Positions 26,221 to 36,251 of a stretch of DNA of 64,000 nt are shown here, piece by piece (position 1 is the stretch's first letter; every line of letters starts with the position of its first letter). Origin of the DNA: Puffinus mauretanicus (Eukaryota > Chordata > Aves > Procellariiformes > Procellariidae); the NCBI GenBank assembly GCA_023333565.1, contig JAJKFH010001480.1, positions 1,302,001-1,366,000 of the forward strand, in the 5' to 3' direction. The notes under the pieces are model-generated. The model searched no databases and had not been told where the DNA came from. It saw only the letters and a program-made list of their open reading frames with translations. The position numbers were made by a program, and so were the translations under genes.

Positions 26221-26870
26221 TGGTCATTTGCGTAAATGGAAAGGTCATGGAACGGATAAATAATTTGCTAAAACACAGGAGACGGAAGGGAACAATAAAT
26301 GGTCAGTTCTTGGGACAGAGGGAAGTCACCAATGGAGGGGGCTGTACTAGGATCTGTGCTGTTCAACTTGTTCATACATGATTTGGAAAAGGGAGTTAAC
26401 AGCACAGTGGCAAAGGTTGCCGATGATGCAGAGTTCTTTAAGATATTAAGGACAAGCACAGCATGGTGAGCTGCAGAAAGACTACAACCCAAGGGAACTG
26501 CGCAATAAAATGCCAGATGAAACTCAACATGCATATGTGTAATGTGATTTGCGTGGGGAAGAAAACAATTCTAGCTTCATACAAGGGCTCTGAACTGACC
26601 ATTGCTTTTCAGGAGCAGCTAGATTTTGGTATTATGATTGACAATTCCATGAAAACATCAGTTCAGTGGTTTATGGTAGTTAAGAAAACACCAATCAAAC
26701 ATTCATGTCAAAAGAAAGGACTTATGAGAACTGGAAAGGGTAAGAGGAGGGCAATAAATATAATCAAAGGTATGGAAAACTCCTTGCTACGGACATTGTG
26801 GATACAAGAAGCCTATATATGTGCAAGGGAAGACTTGACAAATATTTGAAAGATAGAGACACCAGCTGGG
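26221..26870 (+). mobile_element. Ancient, highly decayed LINE (CR1/L3-like) relic, plus strand
   Basis: A much older LINE lies in plus orientation between a minus CR1 and a solo LTR. Scattered RT text can still be read: around 26325-26410 a motif-B-like 'GAVLGSVLFNLFIHDLEKG' pattern followed by VAKVADDAEFF (motif C region). The open frame at 26463-26849 then reads GSELTIAFQEQLDFGIMID, NSMKTSVQ, VVKK and KRRAINIIKGMENS. These match the thumb and post-RT order of CR1-clade LINEs but are far more diverged than the other CR1 copies here. No 3' octamer is visible. The edges are approximate. Confidence 0.7.
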
Positions 26871-26987
26871 TGTTTCTAAACATATAAATAAAAACAAGTT
26901 AGGAAAATCCCCTGAGCTGAAAATTGTTGCCAATGAGGAGGGTATTAGTGGGAAGGTATCATATATGTTTGCTTTGCTCTTACTTTT

Positions 26988-27561
26988 TGTTGTGGTTTAA
27001 CCCAGCCAGCAACCAAGCACCACACAGCTGCTTGCTCACTCCCCGTTGGTGTGATGGGGTAGAGAATCAGAAGGGTAAAAGTGAGAAAACTCGTGGACTG
27101 AGATAAAGACAGTTTAACAGGTAAAGCAAATGCCATGCACACAAGCAAAGCAAAACAAGGAATTCATTCACTGCTTCCCATCGGCAGGCAGGTGTTCAGC
27201 CATCTCCAGGAAAGCAGGGCTCCATCACGCGTAACGGTTACTTGGGAAGACAAAAGCCATCACTCTGAATGTCCCCTCTTCCTTCTTCTTCCCCCAGCTT
27301 TATATGCTGAGCATGACATCATCTGGTATGGAATACGCCATTGGTCAGTTGGGTCAGCTGTCCTGACTATGCTTCCTCCCAACTTCTCGTGCACCTGGCA
27401 GAGCATGGGAAGCTGAAAAGTCCTTGACTAGCATAAACACTACTTAGCAACAACTAAAACATCAGAGTGTTATCAACATTACTCTCATACTAAATCCAAA
27501 ACATAGCACTATACCAACTACTAGGAAGAAAATTAACTCTATCCCAGCCGAAACCAGGACA
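26988..27561 (-). mobile_element. Solo LTR of an ERV-L-like element, minus strand
   Basis: A 574-bp LTR. In plus orientation it starts TGTTGTGGTTTAACCC and ends AAACCAGGACA; the element sense is the reverse. It is flanked by a perfect 5-bp duplication CTTTT (26983-26987 and 27562-27566), so this is a real insertion reduced to one LTR by recombination. A TATA box (minus sense 'catataaag', about 27299-27304) is preceded by TGATGTCA (27314-27321), one base off the CRE octamer. It is nearly identical in long stretches to the LTR at 30072-30645 and has the same length. Open frames inside (26924-27106, 26945-27148, 27135-27416) are by-products. Confidence 0.92.
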
Positions 27562-27566
27562 CTTTT

Positions 27567-28859
27567 ACCAAAACATTTGCTTATGAACTGTGTTTCTGCT
27601 GGACTTTCCTTTTAAAGATAAACATTAGCTTGTCCCTAACAAAATCTAAGCTTTTCTTCAGAAGGGAGGGGTTAGAGAAAAAGAGAGCAGGGAAAACACC
27701 AAGTTATTCTAAGAATGAATAGTGAATGTGAAAGAGGAGAGGAGCAGAGGATCTAAGGGCCACAAACATAGAAGTTGGGACAGCAAGAAGAGTACTCCTA
27801 ACAATGCCAACCATTCCCAGAAGGTGCCCAAGCAGCTCTGCCCAGTGATGCAGCAGGGTGAGGACCTATTTCCAACTAATTCACCAGGATCTCCCATGAA
27901 CCCTCTGAGAAAGAGCAGTTTGGCCAGGGCCAAAGGGAGGATAGTAAAGACACCATGCAACACAGCGAGGTCTTGGTGGGATGGGTATGAATAAAAAGGT
28001 GAGAGAAAAACTGTAGCCAGAACTGAGAGCTTCTGGAGGAACACATGCCTTTCTCTACCCCTCCATAGAAGATTTTCCAAATTAGGTGACCAGTGGGCCA
28101 TAAAAATAGCTCAGAGAAAAGGATGGCCCATCAGGGTTCTTTTGGTGGCAACTGCCAACTTAAGCAAATGGTTGACCAGGTGTGGAGAATATCTATAAAG
28201 CCAGTACCAGACTGTTTGGAGGGTGTGCTAGATCACTGGACTTTCAACCTTAATTCCTTCCCAGTGGAAGCAATGTGGGAATGGAGGGAAAGGAATTTTG
28301 CAATACTTCCCCTTCTCCCAGGACAAATTGTTTGAAGCCACAGTGTTGCCAATTCAGGTACAGGATCACGAGATAATTTGTCCTCTTACATCAGCTTAAG
28401 GAAAGAATCAAGCTAAAGTCATTTTACTCGTATGAAGAAAAAGTGATTGCTGTTCGTTGCATGAGGTATTTGGGTGTTTCATCCAGCTTTTCAGCTCTGA
28501 GGTTTCCTTTGTTAATATTCTTCTGTTATGTATAGCCAGGTACGTTAACGTGGGATGAAACTGCCCCAACAATCAGCAGCCATTCCTTCTGTTGATTTCT
28601 GATTCATGAAATGACAGTCTAGATTAGTTACACACTTTTTATTCATTGTCACTTAATTAAATACTCTGATATGGGTGGTAAGAGAAAACATTCAAAACCT
28701 TTTCGCATCACCTCATGTCATGTATGTTCTGCTAAGAATATTGCCCTAGTGATTGCTGGCTTCTACGTGCTCCACCCTTGCTTTCTCAGTTAGCCTTTAG
28801 CGTCAGCGGTCTTTCACTTTTTCTCTTATTTCTATTAAACATGAAACACCATCCATTAT
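27567..28859. other. Unique-looking spacer, no gene seen
   Basis: This interval holds open frames on both strands (27709-28101 minus, 130 codons; 27722-27994 plus, 90 codons) over the same purine-rich stretch. Opposed long frames over one tract usually reflect composition rather than genes. I see no family match. Confidence 0.5.
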
Positions 28860-29112
28860 AATCATAGAATGATAGAATGGTTTGGGTTGGAAGGGACCTT
28901 TAAAGATCATCTAGTCCAACCCTGCCATGCGCAGGGACATCTTTCACTAGATCAGGTTGCTCAAAGCCCTGTCCAACCTGACCTTAAACACTTCCAATGA
29001 TGGGGCATCCGCAACTTCTCTGGACAACCTGTTCCAGTGTCTCACCACCCTCACCCCATTCTTCCTTATGTCCAATCTAAATCTACCCTCTTTCAGTTTA
29101 AAACCGCTGCCT
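28860..29112 (-). mobile_element. CR1 LINE 3' end, minus strand
   Basis: A ~250-bp CR1 tail on the minus strand: the octamer end ('atcatagaatgatagaatgg'), then 'gggttggaagggacctttaa' and 'gatcatctagtccaaccctg', and text of the ORF2 C-terminus up to 'tttcagtttaaaaccgctgc'. It contains no useful open frame. It lies between the two oppositely oriented solo LTRs. Confidence 0.92.
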
Positions 29113-30066
29113 CTTTAACATTAGAAATGTTACTAGATATTTTCATTAAAAAGATTAGACTTCGAAGCACAGACACGCAAGGAAAATAAAACAAGTACAT
29201 AGCATTTTATAGCTAAACACACAGTGTGTAGTTGTGTAATTACTATTGCCCATCACAATCATTAAAAAACCCCACCTTAGGATATATAATTAATTCATGA
29301 TATAATAGCCATTTAATTTCTGCAGTACTCCTCTGAATGAATCAGTGCAGTACTGAGCTAACATCAGTGTGGCATTTACAGTAGATTTTCTGTTTACAGG
29401 CTGAAAATACTCCCTGAGGAAGAATTGTGGTTTGGTTTATCAATGAGTGTTAGCAGCTCTAATGCACATTTCTTCTTTCATTCTGACAGCATGCAAGCTG
29501 CTTAAAGATGCAGGTTTATCTATATAAATTACCAAGTTCCAACCAAACTTCGTACTAATAATTTTCATCTTTCCCCATAAGTCTGTAAAACACTGTTGTT
29601 CATAAATGTCTGTTGGAGGCATCTTATGTGAGATCTTAATTCACCAAGATGCAGCACCACTGTTCAAAATATGAGAAGATGCCAGCCTACTGGGCCACAG
29701 CATGGCTGTAACAAGAAATGAGATTTCCACGATATTATACCACTAAGAATGCAAGGAAATTTCATGCCCAGAGGACACGACTGGGAAATACTCCTCACAA
29801 TCCCTCTTTAATCAACTCACCAAATGTCTCCCGGAGACTTGTCAATAACCATCAGTCCATAAAATTACTTTTAATCTATGCATCAATATGAGTGATGCCA
29901 GGCACTGGGAACAAAAAAAAGCTAATGCAATCTCAAGTCTCTAAATGTTGTTATAATACTAGTTCCCAGTGTACCCAATAAACATGAATACACTGGGGCA
30001 TCACTGTTTTCTGACATATCCTTGGGTACCCACTTCTGGCTGGTTGCTGCTGAGCCGCACATCTGG
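29113..30066. other. AT-rich spacer, no gene seen
   Basis: About 950 bp with only one 60-codon chance frame (29440-29622). No repeat is recognised. Confidence 0.55.
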
Positions 30067-30071
30067 CCCCT

Positions 30072-30645
30072 TGTCCTGGTTTCGGCTGGGATAGAGTTAA
30101 TTTTCTTCCTAGTAGTTGGTATAATGCTGTGTTTTGGATTTAGTATGAGAGTAATGTTGATAACACTCTGATGTTTTAGTTGTTGCTAAGTAGTGTTTAT
30201 GCTAGTCAAGGACTTTTCAGCTTCCCATGCTCTGCCAGGTGCACGAGAAGTTGGGAGGAAGCATAGTCAGGACAGCTGACCCAACTGACCAATGGTGTAT
30301 TCCATACCAGATGACGTCATGCTCAGCATATAAAGCTGGGGGAAGAAGAAGGAAGGGGGGACATTCAGAGTGATGGCATTTGTCTTCCCAAGTAACCGTT
30401 ACGCGTGATGGAGCCCTGCTTTCCTGGCGATGGCTGAACACCTGCCTGCCGATGGGAAGCAGTGAATGAATTCCTTGTTTTGCTTTGCTTGCGTGCGTGG
30501 CTTTTGCTTTACCTGTTAAACTGTCTTTATCTCAACCCGCGAGTTTTCTCACTTTTACCCTTCTGATCCTCTCTCCCATCCCACCGGCGGGGAGTGAGTG
30601 AGCGGCTGTGAGTGCTTAGATGCCGGCTGGAGTTAAACCACGACA
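30072..30645 (+). mobile_element. Solo LTR of an ERV-L-like element, plus strand
   Basis: A 574-bp LTR beginning TGTCCTGGTTTCGGCTGGG and ending AAACCACGACA, flanked by a perfect 5-bp duplication CCCCT (30067-30071 and 30646-30650). The 5-bp duplication fits class III (ERV-L) integration. It has a U3 promoter with a perfect CRE octamer and a TATA box. Its near-identity to the oppositely oriented LTR at 26988-27561 points to recent activity of the family. The open frames at 30217-30441 and 30527-30796 on the other strand are by-products. Confidence 0.93.
30312..30334 (+). promoter_or_regulatory. LTR promoter: CRE octamer plus TATA box
   Basis: TGACGTCA at 30312-30319 is the exact palindromic cAMP-response element bound by CREB/ATF factors. 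TATAAA follows at 30329-30334, nine bases downstream, so both sit in the usual core-promoter layout of an LTR. The related LTRs have TGATGTCA or TGACATCA at this place (26988-27561, 43917-44527), and the 39222 copy has lost both motifs. Activity is inferred, not shown. Confidence 0.6.
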
Positions 30646-30650
30646 CCCCT

Positions 30651-33600
30651 CTTAGCTGATGGAGGAGCACCTGGCACCCTCTGCCCAGCAATACGGTCAC
30701 CAGCCCCTGAGGGGAAAGGAAAACCTGCCAGCTATTAGCAGGACAGAGAGCATTAACAGGACAGACACGTAATTGAGTGTGCCTGCTTCTATACAAAAAG
30801 GGAGAACTTGGTATCTCTAGCTACCCTAGCAACCGTGTTCATTAAAATATTATTTTCCTCATTTTAAGGATAAAAGCCAAGGACTCCCGTTGATTTCAAT
30901 GGCAACTAAGTAACTTGGTGCTGTTGAAAGTCAGCACTAGGTGACAGAAAGGCTTTAAATGTCTGTCTCTAAAGTTCAGATCTTTAAGTGTATTTAAACA
31001 CCAAGTTCTTGGGTGATAAGTACTGACAGGCATTTTAAAATCTGTTCCTAAAAAACTTGCTTGTAGGAAGGCTGGGGAAGAGGACAGATGAGACCCACGG
31101 GTTGTGACATGCCCAGAGACTTTCCCACTTGAAGCTGCTCCACGAGTGTTAACTGCAGCAGCTGGCAGCTCGCAGCGTTTGCTGATGATCAGAGTAGTCA
31201 TTATTGGTTCAGAGCAATCTTCTCCCGCTGCTTCTGTAAATAAATATTTCCCATCAGATGCTTTTTGACTATACAGTTATTTTTCTCTTGATCTTTCCAT
31301 TTCCCCTCTTTTTTCTTTTCTCCTTTTCTCATTGTCCTGTGAGTGCCTTGTAGAAGCCCTGCAGTTCCTCCTGCTCTGCTCCCATTGCACTGTGGCGGAG
31401 ACTGACCCCAGGATTCCCACTCCAGGTTCTTTTTTTGTACAGCAACCGCTAAGAGAGCTGAAAAGCCACTTGTGCTCCCAAGAGGCTGCATTGCAAAGTC
31501 CATAGGGTGCACTCTGGCCAGCTTTCCTGACAGAACGGACATAGATCAGACACAAAATAGCCACGAGCTTTTCCCCTACAAGGCAATCTGCTGTTAGTCA
31601 CACGATGATGGACTCGGCACCAAGAATGAGATGAAGGCGTTGTTACAGGAAGAATGTGCACTATCCCATAGGTCTCCATACCACAGCAATAAACCACCAA
31701 ATGTCCACAGTTGATATAACATCAGGCTTGGCTCCCTATGGGCTTTTCAATGAGGTAACTGGAGTTTATTCTTTGCTTGGTGTTAAAGTGAAAAACAGAA
31801 ACAGCCATGAAGGGTCATTGTGGTCAGGACTTATTTTAACATCTGCATCACTGTCATACTTGAACTGTCTTAAAAGTTATTATCTTGCTGTCCTGTGACT
31901 GCTTTACATCAGACTCTTTGGCCTAAAATCGTAGAGTAAGGACTGCAAATTGGGTTCCTGAACTCTGTTTCTGCCTATGCCAACTGTGGCTCTTGGCCAA
32001 TTTAAAGACTTAGCATGTATCAAGAGCTTTGGGATTTGGAGCTGAAAAATCCTCCAGAACAATGAGTAGACTGAGTAAAAATAGGTCAATAAATAAATAG
32101 AAAAGGAAACACTGTAGAATAAAGAAAAATATGCTCAATAGACTTTTTTAAAGTGCCAGTGAATGAGGGAGTCGGTCATTGAACAGAAGGGCATGAGCTA
32201 GAGGGAGCCATGGGACAAAGTGAGCTGGGGCTGAGCAGGCAGCACAGAGCAAACAGGCAAAACCAACCCTCTTTGCAAGATTTCGGATCACAGACTAGTT
32301 TAATGTCATTAGTGCCCTGTTCAGTTGTTCCTAGAAATGAAAGCATCTCCTGAAGTTACAACTCTCATGTGAGATTAAAAGAATATTCTTACATAAGATT
32401 TTTAGATTTACCTTATAGCAAGGGTAGAAAATGAAGGTTTGCACTTAAAATGATGAATTCAAGAAATGGAAATAGCTATTTTTTTTCTTTACATTGCCAG
32501 TTCAAGGTAATCAGATCAGCTTAAATTTAAATAGTTAAAGGTTTTGGGTTTTTTTAATGTGAACAAAGAAGTAAAAAATATCCTTTCAGATGGAATGAAA
32601 TACTCACTATGATTCAGAATGTTTTCTTTCCTTGCTGTGTGTATTTTATAAGCAAAACTAAAATGGTTTGACATTCCAAAACAAAAGTTAATTTCCAATC
32701 GAGAGGCTGAAATAACTATTCTGTCAGGACTTTTTCCATTCTTGGCCTTCCCATACACTGAAATATTTGATAAAACCAGAATGAATTTGCAAAGCATTTT
32801 AAGGTTACAAGTACCTCATGTTTTTCCATTAAAGAAATGTGGGCAAACCTTCATGTAACTTGAGTACTGAGAAGCCCAAATTAATCTACGGATTTATATC
32901 AAGGTAGCGCTTAACAGAAACATAAATCTTTTATTTCGGGCCTTAACCTTTTGTTTCGTAAATAGAAAGGTCCTCAGTGTTGTTACCATCCCTGTGACTG
33001 ACAAAGTGTCAGAGAGAAAATCTGACCTCTGCAACGTGTTCCTCTTGAATAAGGACAAGAAAATCTCATGTAATATTACTGTCTGGAAAACGAGACTTGA
33101 TGATTCAGCTACTAGAGGAACTGTGCCTTAGAACAACGTGAATTTTATCTCTGCCTTTTATGTCAATCTTTCTTTGCTGCAACATTGTCAATCAGTCAGA
33201 TCACTCTCATACTTCATTATGTTTCCATGGTGATCCTTTCCTCCAAAGTTAAAAATAATCCTGTTCCGATGTTGAAACTTGTAGAGAAGAAGACCATATA
33301 TAATTGCCTACCTGCAGTTATCTGCCTCCTACATGTGGAGGTAGATATCCATTCACTTTGTTCCAATTTTTGGAGTTGAAATAGTACAGTAGCAGCTGGG
33401 CTAAGCCCTTTTCCCCAGTTATTGTTAGTAAATCAACTCATGCTGCATCACTGAGTTTTTCAACTGTACCACAATTTGCTATATCTCCAAAATTATCCAA
33501 ATAAACAATCCCGAGGCATCGTGCTAAAACTTATACGTACATACTCAATAGGAATTTCTATGCTTAATATTTTCTTGCTTTTAGTCTTACAGCTTTTCAC

Positions 33601-35689
33601 AGAAAAAGAGATAAATTAGCTGTTGGATTGACTTCACTGATGCAGGATGATATTTGTGACAATTAGATGTTTACCTGGGCAAGCACGTAGAGGAACAGCA
33701 TGTTTTGTACTGGTGACCTTTTGGGAAATCAAGGCAACGAGCATGACAATTCTGTAAAATGCTCACTTAGCCACACTCCTTGGCTTTCTTCTTAACTTGC
33801 TACTGTAGCCTCTAGGTCCAAGGTGCATAGTTCCCACTTACTTTGATTTCACATAACAGAGGCTTGTAACCATGCTCGTTTATCAAGTGCCAAATCATGA
33901 GAAGTTTTAGAAAAATGCAGTTTAGTGTTTGTTAGGATTCTAAAGTGTATTTCTTAAAATGCAGAATAATTTTATGCTGGTTTTATCATTACAGCTCCTG
34001 GAGTTTTATACTGGGTATCCAAAAATGAGGACCATACAATCCATAAACCCGCAAGTAGAATGCTGCAGCAGGGACAGGTACAGAACCCAGTTCTCCAAGG
34101 CAGCGTTCAGTTTTATGCACCCTGCAGCAGTCACTTCTCCTGGACCTCCCCAGGGTCGTTCACTGCCTGGTGACTTCTGCAAAGAGGAGTGGAGATCCTA
34201 CAGATGAGAGCCTGCTTCTCTGCCCAGCCTTGCTCAGCCCGCTGCACCCTGTCCTCCCTGTGCACTCAATCATGCAAAAGTTGCATTAAAAAACAATACG
34301 CAGTCTTCCACTCACTACTATTTCCTTTCTTCCTGCTTTCATTCACCTCCCATTCTTCCCCCCGGGAAGCTGGTCTGGATGGCGATCTCTCCTCTTCGAT
34401 ACCGCCTAGATTGTCTCTGAGGTCTGAGGACACAGGAGAGAATCTCCTTGATCTGAGTCACCTCAAGTGCTACTGACAAATAGCACAGTGGATACAGCTG
34501 TCAAAATTTAGCATAGCTACCATGGCCCATGCTAACGGACTTTGTTCATCGTTTGGCTTCATTTAGCCATCTTTTTCTAGCAGAACAGCAAAATGGATTC
34601 TTAGCAGTAGGGCTGCTTTCAGTAAACTTCAAATACCTGTGCTGGAGTGAAACTTTACAGCAAGCAGATTGCTGATTTTTATTTATTTATTTATTTTTAA
34701 CTAGGGGAAGAAAACAGGGAAAATATAATGCAAAAAGGCAGCCTGGATCGTTTAAATTTGTTCATGTTAAAGCAACTGAAGTCAGGATCTTAAAACAGGA
34801 TGCATCAAGTGAGCTAAATTATATATGGCACTTTCAACTTTTCCTGGCATGAAATAACATGCCTGACTATGAATGAAAGGATATGGCCCTTTGGAAGCCA
34901 GTGAGGCTGTTCCTGCTCCCATCTTACTCAGAGGGAAAAGAAAATGCTCTCTTTCTGACTGTAGCAGGATTAGTTTCTTATATGGTTCCTGTGTTTAATT
35001 CTCTGGATTCACAGAAAGAAAGCACAGCAATCATTCACTTATCCAGAAGAACAAGTAGCAGGCTCTGACATTTACTCATAAAGGATTAAAAGTATTTCTG
35101 AAAGCACAACTGTAATTCTAATAACTCAGAATTAAAAATTACAGTAACAGCTTTTAATTTTTTTCTTTACCCCCAAACTCTCAGTAGAAATTGTAGCATT
35201 ACTGTTAAAAAAAATTGTGAGAAGAGGCAAGGTTGCACTTTCCTGACAGGGAACAGAAGAGTCTGAAAGAGAATCCATGTCCCTGTTGCTGTGTTACTCC
35301 TTTCTGATCTGAGACAATAGCTCCGTGCTCACAGAATTTGCAGGCAAGACGACATCTTATTAGGTCCACTTGACAGAGATTCACTCACACACAAAAATGT
35401 GTCTGTAGAGGGAACAGTTCAGCTACTGTAGGAAGTAACCGACATGTTGATAGTGCTCGCCTCTTCAGGTTGGCACTGGCTAATGGTATTTTATTTTCAA
35501 GTGATTTCATTACAGTGATAGAGGAACACTTTTCTTTTTCCTGATGGCATACGAGTGGAAGACACAGAGCAAAATGATTCTAAACAAAACGAATGAAATG
35601 AGAAGCCTCAGCTGAACAAAAAATGGGACAGAAACACAGCACGTAAGCTCCCACCCACCCACCTTTTACACCTTCAGAGGGAAGAGCTA
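30651..35689. other. Unique-looking interval, no gene seen
   Basis: About 5 kb of AT-rich DNA. Frames at 31201-31542 and 31277-31564 (minus) overlap in different phases over the same tract and look like chance. A short old-repeat trace, 'gttgatttcaatgg', lies at 30889-30902. A simple (ATTT)n run is at 34677-34696. Confidence 0.55.
34677..34696. repeat. (ATTT)n microsatellite, short
   Basis: The run 'ttttatttatttatttattt' is a four-base simple repeat of about five units. Confidence 0.85.
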
Positions 35690-35805
35690 GGCAGTAGTGG
35701 TTGAGCTTGCTGTCTGTTTGCTCTGAGTCAAGGACTGCTTTGTTCCAGGCTGGGAAAACATATAATAAGTGCAAGCCACTTTCCCAAAGAATTTACAATC
35801 CAAAA
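35690..35805 (-). repeat. Relic of an ancient amniote interspersed repeat tail, minus strand
   Basis: Read on the minus strand, 'ttggattgtaaattctttgg' is followed by 'tatatgttttcccagcctgg' and 'aacaaagcagtccttgac'. This has the same layout as the relic at 1715-1800 (gattgtaa-ctcttt-ggg ... tatgttt-tacagc-cctagcaca ... gtcct). It is decayed but the order of blocks is kept over about 110 bp. Confidence 0.5.
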
Positions 35806-36201
35806 GGACAAGGCAAACAGAAAAATGACAGTCTGAGTTGTCATCACCAGTCCCTGAAGGTGCAAGGCTGTAACCCCGTCTGTTGTGTAATCAAGAGACT
35901 GCTGGGTCCTGCCATGGCTGCGATCAGGAGCGGGATCTGAATTGGCACCGAGCACGTCAGCTCGCAGCGATATAGGCTTAACAGGCTCTATACTGCTGTC
36001 AGCATAAGGCAGGACATTTACGGTCTTCTTTTGTGTACAGTGAGAAAAGGATTTATAGACAAGTGAATTTTAATAGTAGGTTGAGATGCTCACCTTCATT
36101 CTCTCCATTCAGAAGAATGGAGAAGGGTAAATTAATAACCCCACAAAATCATTTTGGCTAGCTTTTCACTTCTCAACTTCCCAGCTGGCTATCCCAGCAA
36201 G

Positions 36202-36251
36202 CTCTTTATTTTTCTGAAATTTTTTTTGTAGGCCTCTTTATTTTTCTGAAA
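36202..36251. repeat. 18-bp direct repeat, two copies 32 bp apart
   Basis: CTCTTTATTTTTCTGAAA occurs at 36202-36219 and again at 36234-36251. It is a local tandem-type duplication with no other sign of a mobile element. Confidence 0.8.

Noticed and set aside
27709..28101. 130-codon minus frame with a 90-codon frame opposite
   Set aside because: Opposed frames on one purine-rich tract with no family match; likely compositional.
26983..30650. The two LTRs as the ends of one provirus
   Set aside because: They are in opposite orientation, each has its own different target duplication, and the DNA between them holds a CR1 tail and no pol or gag text.
31201..31564. Two overlapping minus frames (113 and 95 codons)
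   Set aside because: They lie in different phases over the same tract, and neither shows a domain or splice context.
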